Source: Proteus sp. FME41
GTDB taxonomy: Bacteria > Pseudomonadota > Gammaproteobacteria > Enterobacterales > Enterobacteriaceae
Length of the DNA stretch: 64,000 bases
Direction: 5' to 3'
Assembly: GCF_014897315.1 (NCBI RefSeq)
Contig: NZ_JABUYL010000004.1
Coordinates: forward strand, 124,001-188,000
The first letter of the stretch is position 1, and each line of letters starts with the position of its first letter. Below are positions 58,620-64,000 of the stretch, in pieces. Both the position numbers and the translations under genes were made by a program. The notes under the pieces are model-generated. The model saw only the letters and a program-made list of their open reading frames with translations. It did not search any database and was not told the origin of the DNA.

Positions 58620-59733
58620 GTTTATTTTCTCTGTATGCACATTTAAATATGTGAGCAATAACATCAACAGTCCACGCATTGCCATAGCATTTATATGACT
58701 GTGAATTTGAGACTATATTTTCACACCAGCCGTCGGGAAATGTTTGTAGTCTTGCACACTCAGTAGGAGTTAATTTGCGATAATGACAGTTAGTAATGGA
58801 ATCCCACTCATGTCTATCATATGAATTGCGTCCAGATGAGCGAATAGTTTTACTCTTATCTCTAATCGCGACTTTCGGCTCTCTGTGCCCACCCTGGCAC
58901 GTAGATAGAGTTGGGGCTTTCCCAGCATCAGAATAAATACGCTTTATCTGTTCATTACCTTTAATATCAGAGGCGTTAGCAACATGAATTAGTCCGTCTT
59001 TAGATTGCTTGATATTCTTTCTTGGTTCGCATGATCTGAGCGCTATCTTTATTCCTTCACCTTTATTTGTTGTTAATGTTGGGCTAACTCCATCTACGCT
59101 ATAAACATTGCCATTCATTCCTTTCCCTGATGGATTTACATTAAACAATTTATTTATAACTTTGTTATTTTTGAACCCATGCGAATTAATATCATCAATA
59201 ATATCTTTCAGCAAAATACCTTTATCTTCTGGCTGGCTAACTTCAAAATTAGTCCAATAATAACGCTGTCTATTTTGTGCTGATACTAATGAGCTATTAA
59301 TAAGAGTTTTATTTACATAACCTAAAGCGCGCTCCGTATGCAGTGTTATATATTCCTCAAATTCCTTTTTCATCTTCACATTTTCAAGCATGAATTTAGC
59401 ATCTGGATTATTTTCTAATACATGGCTCATTATTTCTAATGTCGTCCAGAATAATTTACCGCGCTCGTCTTTATCTCCTAACTGTTTCCCCGACACAGAC
59501 CACGACTGACATGGAAAGCCGGCAGTAACTAACCCCACATTTGACCAATCAACATCCCACTCGCGCCAATTATTAACATCACCTAATTGGATATTGTCTG
59601 GATAATGAAATTCAGATACCTTATTAGCGAATTTATCTATTTCAGCGATGTAATACTTATCAAATTTAATTCCAGCGCGAGACAACGCTAATCGCCCAGC
59701 GGATATTCCGTTGAACAAGCTTAAATATATCAT
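58564..59733 (-). CDS. C5-cytosine DNA methyltransferase
   Basis: 389 residues. Motif I SLFNGISAGRLAL (5-17), motif IV GFPCQSWS with catalytic Cys 75, motif VI ENV (117-119), motif VIII QNRQRYYW (153-160), a target-recognition region (about 180-320) and motifs IX/X with LTPTECARLQTFPD and YGNAWTVDVIAHIF. All catalytic motifs are intact, so it should make 5-methylcytosine; specificity cannot be read. No cognate endonuclease is adjacent, as usual for phage anti-restriction methyltransferases. Confidence 0.93.
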   Translation of the reverse strand: MIYLSLFNGISAGRLALSRAGIKFDKYYIAEIDKFANKVSEFHYPDNIQLGDVNNWREWDVDWSNVGLVTAGFPCQSWSVSGKQLGDKDERGKLFWTTLEIMSHVLENNPDAKFMLENVKMKKEFEEYITLHTERALGYVNKTLINSSLVSAQNRQRYYWTNFEVSQPEDKGILLKDIIDDINSHGFKNNKVINKLFNVNPSGKGMNGNVYSVDGVSPTLTTNKGEGIKIALRSCEPRKNIKQSKDGLIHVANASDIKGNEQIKRIYSDAGKAPTLSTCQGGHREPKVAIRDKSKTIRSSGRNSYDRHEWDSITNCHYRKLTPTECARLQTFPDGWCENIVSNSQSYKCYGNAWTVDVIAHIFKCAYRENKHEAIRSTVNYEQSCSANI

Positions 59734-59805
59734 TTTGATTTCCTATAGATGTGCAGAACCCCGTATTAGCATGAGTAATACATATCCGATTATTTGCATG
59801 GTTGT

Positions 59806-60162
59806 TTACTTTTGAATTAAATCAGCACGAATATATAATGTGTCAGTTGGATGAATTCTATCTGCACACCAAGTTACATCGTCACTACGTAAATTAACTG
59901 GAAATTCAGGTTTATTTATCTCATCTGGCTCGGGGTCAACTTGTAGCCATATTAATTCTGGTGCGGTAGTGCAATTAATGCTTTCTGGTAAATTATTAAT
60001 TAAACTCTCGCGTGATGCTTTCCAGCTAATCCACATAATATCTACATGGATGTCAGCGTAATTTAATCCGTTATTTGCTGTTTCGAATTTATTGTTTATT
60101 TCTGCGTCGTCCATGTGAAACTTAATAAACTCTTCAAACTGCTGTCTTGATTTATCCATCAT
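59806..60162 (-). CDS. Phage early protein of unknown function
   Basis: 118 residues. The pattern DKSRQQFEEFIKFH...WISWKASRESL recurs in enterobacterial phage early proteins (the FE-W-x-ASR type often next to Ea22-like genes). No catalytic motif is seen. Its start overlaps the end of the upstream small gene by 11 bp. Confidence 0.65.
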   Translation of the reverse strand: MMDKSRQQFEEFIKFHMDDAEINNKFETANNGLNYADIHVDIMWISWKASRESLINNLPESINCTTAPELIWLQVDPEPDEINKPEFPVNLRSDDVTWCADRIHPTDTLYIRADLIQK

Positions 60163-60337
60163 TCCACCTTTTTAGTTCTTCAATACCCAACTCTGTTAAT
60201 TGCCATCCGTCCTTTGGGTGAAGCTTAATAAGCCCTTTATTCTCCAACGAGAAAATTGACATACTATTGCTTAACTGCCTATATCCATTATCTACATTTT
60301 TTAATGTGCTAATTTGACGCTCTGTTAATTTCATCAC
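60152..60337 (-). CDS. Small winged-helix-like phage protein
   Basis: 61 residues, KLTERQISTLKNVDNGYRQL...LENKGLIKLHPKDGWQLTELGIEELKRW, which reads as a helix-turn-helix followed by a wing (GLIKL...WQLTELG), like a minimal MarR/PadR-type domain. No family name can be given. Coupled by ATGA to the gene before it and overlapping the next by 11 bp. Confidence 0.6.
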   Translation of the reverse strand: MMKLTERQISTLKNVDNGYRQLSNSMSIFSLENKGLIKLHPKDGWQLTELGIEELKRWNDG

Positions 60338-60654
60338 TCCACCTTTCTATACCCAGCTCTATATAATCGCTCTGCATGTTTTCTTGCAGTACCCATTCCC
60401 ATATCAACTAAACCTATGCCACCAGTTGATAAATCAGTTGCCATTTGCTGAATTTCCTTTTCTGCTATTTCCTTACGCTTTTCATCTGCAATTTCTTTCG
60501 CTAAGTCGGAACATTCAAAACAAATATTTGCCGCCTGACCTTGAATCAAATTGTCCTTACCCACGTTACCACTGCAAAGATTACAAACATTCTTAGGGTC
60601 TGGTTCTGGCAATGTAAATTTCATAAATTGCCCATAATGTGTAAAACTATTCAT
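60334..60654 (-). CDS. Phage protein with Cys4 zinc-binding motif
   Basis: 106 residues from ATG 60654, chosen because GAGG lies seven bases upstream; an ATG two codons earlier is too near the site. CNLC...CFEC (two Cys-x2-Cys pairs about 20 residues apart) suggests a zinc ribbon, followed by a charged helix EIADEKRKEIAEKEIQQMATDL and a conserved-looking tail ARKHAERLYRAGYRKVE, seen in several phage early proteins. Function unknown. Confidence 0.65.
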   Translation of the reverse strand: MNSFTHYGQFMKFTLPEPDPKNVCNLCSGNVGKDNLIQGQAANICFECSDLAKEIADEKRKEIAEKEIQQMATDLSTGGIGLVDMGMGTARKHAERLYRAGYRKVE

Positions 60655-60688
60655 ATTCATTCCTCTTATTGCATCCCTGCGAGTTAAA

Positions 60689-61015
60689 TTAAGCTGTCCG
60701 TAGCTTTTCGGTTTCTGGATATAATTCACGAGTTATTTTTAACGCCTGCTCGGTGCTTACTGCGCCTTCCATTTGTTTATTAAACCAAGCGTTAATATCT
60801 CCAGTGTTGCTTTTCATCTCTTCGTAAAACTCTGAGTCAATCCACTGGAATATGCTTTGCGCCCACAAGTGAGCCTCTTTGGCATTATTTTCTGAAAGGT
60901 AATACTCAATCACTAAAAGTAATAAATTTAGTCTGTGTAATTCCCACTCGTACACATGACCTCTAGCTACTTCTTGTTGAAGTGCGTTAATTTCTTCTTT
61001 GAGTTTATTTGTCAT
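60689..61015 (-). CDS. Helical phage early protein
   Basis: 108 residues from ATG 61015 (MTNKLKEEINALQQEVARG), with GGAG six bases upstream; a longer frame adds nine unsupported residues. It is largely helical, with a coiled-coil-like start and several Trp in the second half (LWAQSIFQWIDSEFYEEM). No family recognised. Confidence 0.6.
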   Translation of the reverse strand: MTNKLKEEINALQQEVARGHVYEWELHRLNLLLLVIEYYLSENNAKEAHLWAQSIFQWIDSEFYEEMKSNTGDINAWFNKQMEGAVSTEQALKITRELYPETEKLRTA

Positions 61016-61054
61016 ATCTATCTCCTGTTTGCATCCTTGCACTGAGTCCGTGGG

Positions 61055-61600
61055 TTAATCCAATGTGACAATGACCGCTTTATCAATAGGCGACCAGCTT
61101 AATGGCGAGTGATTGACAATAACTTTATTTAGCGCTTCAAAGGCGTAATATAGTTCCTCTGAAACTTCACCATCTTCCGGCAAGACATCCACAAAGATAT
61201 CGTTAGGATCTAACTGATGTGGGTAATTTGGCTCACATAACACTAGCTTTAGGTCATCAACAGATACTTCGTGTTCTTCGCAATAATCACGAACATCATC
61301 GATATCAAAGAAGTATTTATCACCAAAAAACATTGTTATGGGTGTTTCACCATCCCATTGAATACGTTCAAAGCTTTCAAATCGTTCTTGCTGATGTTCT
61401 TCCTTGCAAGCAGGGCAACCCCAGTTAATGACGAATGGCTCTTGATTTGGGTGTTTATCACAAACATTATGAGTTGCACCACAATATCTTGCTTGGTGCT
61501 CGTTATCACCCCAAAAGCGACCATCACGATCAACCCAGCCAGTAATAGTTTTGATGCTTGCTGATTCTGATGAATTATATAAAACAACTTTATTTTTCAT
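61055..61600 (-). CDS. Acidic phage protein with possible zinc-binding cysteines
   Basis: 181 residues, strongly acidic. The first third has cysteines in ARYCGATHNVC and WGCPACKEEH, a possible zinc site. The remainder (PITMFFGDKYFFDIDDVRDYCEEHEVSVDDLKLVLCEPNY) is of a type seen in phage early operons with no defined role. Acidic small phage proteins can mimic DNA in anti-restriction, but nothing specific shows that here. Confidence 0.6.
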   Translation of the reverse strand: MKNKVVLYNSSESASIKTITGWVDRDGRFWGDNEHQARYCGATHNVCDKHPNQEPFVINWGCPACKEEHQQERFESFERIQWDGETPITMFFGDKYFFDIDDVRDYCEEHEVSVDDLKLVLCEPNYPHQLDPNDIFVDVLPEDGEVSEELYYAFEALNKVIVNHSPLSWSPIDKAVIVTLD

Positions 61601-61630
61601 GGTTATATCCTTTGGTTGAACGGGTAGGGG

Positions 61631-61888
61631 TTAGGCGTTACTCACAAACTGCCCAGCTTCATTACGCTTACGTTCGGTGTAATACTTAGGCGTCTTTCTT
61701 GATTGAGAACGTTTTTTCAACCACTCATCAACTTCTTCAGCTTCCCAGGCAACACAGCGCACCGATAAATACATACGCTTTGGGAAATCACCTTTCTTCT
61801 CTAAGGTGCGAATAGTTGAGCGAGAAAGTCCTGTTAGCTTTAAAACAGCAGGCATACGGATAGGTTTGATAGGTAATTTAATATTCAT
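61631..61888 (-). CDS. AlpA-family DNA-binding regulator
   Basis: 85 residues from ATG 61888 (MNIKLPIKPIRMPAVLKLTGLSRSTIRTL), with AAGGAG upstream. MerR-like helix-turn-helix of the AlpA/Prophage_AlpA family: MPAVLKLTGLSRSTIRTLEKKGDFPKRMYLS...WEAEEVDEWLKKR. Such proteins activate integrase genes or act as excisionases in P4-like elements, so it is a candidate ligand for the GACGGTAT motifs near int. It lies 44 bp after recT. Confidence 0.82.
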   Translation of the reverse strand: MNIKLPIKPIRMPAVLKLTGLSRSTIRTLEKKGDFPKRMYLSVRCVAWEAEEVDEWLKKRSQSRKTPKYYTERKRNEAGQFVSNA

Positions 61889-61932
61889 ATCTAAACTCCT
61901 TGCGGAGCTGTATCGCTCCGCATTAAATAGGA

Positions 61933-62973
61933 TCACTGGTATTCAGGGCGCATATCATCAAGTGTGATAGAGAAAGACTCGTATAACTCATCACCGAGTT
62001 TTCGCTTGCTTGATTTAAGTAGCTTGTCTACTTTTTCAAATGCTTCGGTGGCTTCGGGTGAGCCAGATTCAGGAAGTGAGTTGATAGAAGCTTCTAAGGC
62101 ATTACGTGCATCAATGCGGTGGTATGCCTGTACTGCTTTATTTTTTAATTCAGCAAACAGGTTGATCCCCATTTCATTTTTTAAGTTCTCAATTTCTGCG
62201 CGAATATTTTTAGCTTCTTCGACAGTCTGAACATCATCAATAGCTAATCTAAATGCTTCAGCATCGAACTTAGGTATAAACTCGCCTTGAGCTTCTTTTA
62301 CAGGTTCAGCATTATTTGGTTGTTGCTGGGTAGTGATTTCATCAATGCTTACACGTTCTTTCTGTGGGGTGATGTCTTTAATCGGGCGATCTTCAAGTTC
62401 TTCTGGCGTATACACACCAAGAATAACTTCAGGGCAATAAAGACGGGCCCAATATTTTACAGCGAGATACGCGATTTGTTGCTTAGGCATTGTTTTCCAA
62501 AGTGGTGAGTTTCTCGTCTGTACATCAGCAAGGTAAACAGGCTCACCCCATGTAATTTCTTCTTCACCTCTTAAAATTGCACCGACTTCAATAAATAAAC
62601 CCGATTCATCACGTTTATCTTTCATGCCTACAATCTTTTCCCAGTCGCCACCGTATTTGTAATGGAATCGACCTACAACAGCATTTGAACTGGTAATAAC
62701 TGCATTTACTAATTGGGCTTCATAACCAAGCACACCATTGATGACATGAGTTTTTTGACCGACAACGAAAGGATCCATTCCCCAACGTGCGGACTGCATT
62801 GTGATAGCAAGACAATCAGATGGTTTACCTTGCAGATGTCTTGGCACCGTTGCTGTACCTGATGCCATTAGCTCAGCAAATTTGACAATACGGTCTAATG
62901 ATTCAGGATTAAAAAGTAATGATGTGTTATTCATTACTGATTGATTTCTTTCGAGAGTTGCTACTTCTGACAT
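61933..62973 (-). CDS. RecT-family single-strand annealing protein
   Basis: 346 residues. The RecT core (about 15-200) shows MQSARWGMDPFVVGQKTHVINGVLGYEAQLVNAVI, then GAILRGEEEITWGEPVYLADV and QQIAYLAVKYWARLYCPEVILGVYTPEE. The C-terminal 150 residues are a charged, probably helical tail. It anneals ssDNA produced by the RecE-like exonuclease encoded 45 bp upstream; together they form the element's recombination module. Confidence 0.92.
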   Translation of the reverse strand: MSEVATLERNQSVMNNTSLLFNPESLDRIVKFAELMASGTATVPRHLQGKPSDCLAITMQSARWGMDPFVVGQKTHVINGVLGYEAQLVNAVITSSNAVVGRFHYKYGGDWEKIVGMKDKRDESGLFIEVGAILRGEEEITWGEPVYLADVQTRNSPLWKTMPKQQIAYLAVKYWARLYCPEVILGVYTPEELEDRPIKDITPQKERVSIDEITTQQQPNNAEPVKEAQGEFIPKFDAEAFRLAIDDVQTVEEAKNIRAEIENLKNEMGINLFAELKNKAVQAYHRIDARNALEASINSLPESGSPEATEAFEKVDKLLKSSKRKLGDELYESFSITLDDMRPEYQ

Positions 62974-63018
62974 AATATTTACTCCAAGCGTGCGCCTGAT
63001 TGTTCAAGCGCATTTTTA

Positions 63019-64000
63019 TTAAGCGACTTCGTTTTGCAGTTCTTCTAACTTTCTCTGCTCAAAGTCAGTGATACCGATAGTGAGAGTAGTGGTGATAGGC
63101 GCTGGCCAATATCCTGTATCCATAGCTTCACGGATATCACGCAGTGTCTTTTTGTACTCTGCACGACCTAATTCAAGTAATTCAGGTAATGCTTCAACGA
63201 TAGCGACCCAGTGGTAATGCTCGTCTTTGTTAACGAATATCCAGAAGAACTGATCCAGCATTGCCACATCACAATACATAGCTGCACTGATGTGATAATC
63301 GCGATTAATGATTTCTCTGCGGATCATGGCTTCAATGGCATCTTGTTTAAATCGACCAAGTGCTACTGATTTGAGGTCAAAACCTAATCGGTTATTTTCT
63401 GTTTGAATTTCGATATCAGGACGAACACGAATTTCAAGACCAGTATCTTCATCAATGCCGTAGTAGCTAACTTCTGATACACGGTTAGGGTGATTTAATA
63501 AACTGGATGCTTCTTTGTGGTTCATAACAGCGTTACGCATGTTATTTGCCATTTCATAGTCAACGGTTTGAACATGAATTTTTGAATCGTCACTAAGCCA
63601 CTGGCTAATGATTTCATCTTCAAATACAGCATCAGGGTTAACTTCTTTAATGATCTGCATGAGATCATCTTTCTTGACGGGTTTTCTAAGTGGCTCAGGC
63701 TTATTTGTTTCTGCTAAATATAATTCAGGGTTGATGTGGTGGTATATCTGCTCAAGTAATGCGTCTGTATTACCTGAGGTTTTCAATGGTGTTGGCAAAG
63801 TATCATTATAGGCTTTGATACAGGCTTTCATTGCTGCACCAGTAAATTTTCCATCTTCGGGGATAGTTTTAAATTTATCGGGCAACTGCATGTATATCTG
63901 ACCTAGATCTTCGGCTTTTCCGCTGGTGGAAAGTTGCGGTGTCAGAGTGGCATTATGTTCTTCAATAATTGCTTTTAACTCATCTTGTGAGAGCTTTTTA
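63019..64000 (-). CDS. RecE-like exonuclease (N-terminus beyond right edge)
   Basis: About 327 codons are visible and the frame is open to the last base, so the start is outside the window. An internal ATG at 63891 is not the start: 36 codons without a stop continue upstream of it. The PD-(D/E)XK nuclease domain of the RecE/DUF3799 type occupies the C-terminal half: IRVRPDIEIQ, GFDLKSVALGRF (the Asp-x-Lys) and YHISAAMYCDVA. It makes 3' overhangs for RecT. Adjacent to recT in the same operon. Confidence 0.87.
   Translation of the reverse strand, partial: KKLSQDELKAIIEEHNATLTPQLSTSGKAEDLGQIYMQLPDKFKTIPEDGKFTGAAMKACIKAYNDTLPTPLKTSGNTDALLEQIYHHINPELYLAETNKPEPLRKPVKKDDLMQIIKEVNPDAVFEDEIISQWLSDDSKIHVQTVDYEMANNMRNAVMNHKEASSLLNHPNRVSEVSYYGIDEDTGLEIRVRPDIEIQTENNRLGFDLKSVALGRFKQDAIEAMIRREIINRDYHISAAMYCDVAMLDQFFWIFVNKDEHYHWVAIVEALPELLELGRAEYKKTLRDIREAMDTGYWPAPITTTLTIGITDFEQRKLEELQNEVA

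Larger units (their letters stand above)
54910..64000. mobile_element. Left end of a prophage or integrative element inserted downstream of guaA
   Basis: Begins between the guaA terminator and the integrase gene and runs off the right edge. It has a rightward tyrosine integrase and a dense opposing early operon of RecET-type recombination proteins, DNA methyltransferases and small phage proteins. No structural, lysis or repressor genes are within the window. The exact att core was not identified; the other end must lie outside. Confidence 0.9.

Noticed and set aside
59743-59799. An 18-codon leftward frame (MQIIGYVLLMLIRGSAHL) between two phage genes
   Set aside because: Too short and without a clear ribosome site; a hydrophobic leader peptide is possible but not supported.
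63019-63891. Treating ATG 63891 as the true start of the RecE-like gene
   Set aside because: The same frame stays open for 36 more codons to the window edge, so the gene is truncated by the window.

Overview
The window is a chromosomal segment of an AT-rich member of the Enterobacterales. The best guess is Proteus (P. mirabilis or a close relative). The core proteins resemble E. coli orthologues closely (GuaB, GuaA, Upp, UraA, PurM, PurC, MaeB, Hda), and E. coli-like order is kept in blocks: purMN|upp-uraA...hda, arsC-bepA|perM, bcp-gcvR|dapA-bamC...purC, ypfJ...tmcA/ypfN...dapE-yffB, and xseA|guaBA. Between these blocks sit accessory genes, and an integrated phage-like element begins after guaA. 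I found no tRNA, rRNA or CRISPR array by eye.

Layout. 1-9.4 kb: mdtAB multidrug efflux genes (mdtB runs off the left edge), the peptide permease dtpA, an MHS-type symporter, a small membrane protein and the Mg channel mgtE. 9.6-16.6 kb: ppk-ppx polyphosphate genes, speG, purMN, and divergently upp, with a PurR-like box and a UTP-sensing-type upp start region between purM and upp. 16.6-22 kb: an ERIC element, uraA, a YbdG-like MscS channel, a degenerate ERIC remnant, hda with a CTG start, and a NupG/XapB-like nucleoside permease whose start region carries an 11-bp tandem duplication. 22-31 kb: arsC-family gene, bepA, perM, bcp, gcvR, dapA, bamC, a PAP2-like membrane protein and purC. 31-39 kb: GST plus WYL regulator, ypfJ, yeaL, tmcA, ypfN, ybaN-like, a VanY-like peptidase, dapE and yffB.

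39-50 kb: an exported protein of unknown role, a NarP-like response regulator, maeB (a NarP/NarL-type 7-2-7 site lies between the last two), then a Fur-boxed iron/heme cluster: a ChaN-like lipoprotein, a TonB-family protein, an oligopeptidase B with a signal peptide, and a TonB-dependent receptor. 50-54.9 kb: xseA divergent from guaB-guaA, with a PurR-like box between.

54.9-64 kb: the left end of a prophage or integrative element. A tyrosine integrase points right, just after the guaA terminator, and eight copies of GACGGTAT cluster around its start. A tightly packed leftward early operon faces it: recE-like (cut by the right edge), recT, an AlpA-like regulator, many small phage proteins, a C5-cytosine methyltransferase, NinX-like and DUF2528-like proteins, a class I SAM methyltransferase, an MT-A70 adenine methyltransferase, a small zinc-finger protein and a small membrane protein. 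The layout resembles a lambdoid left operon with RecET replacing Red. The methyltransferases, with no endonuclease visible, look like anti-restriction genes.
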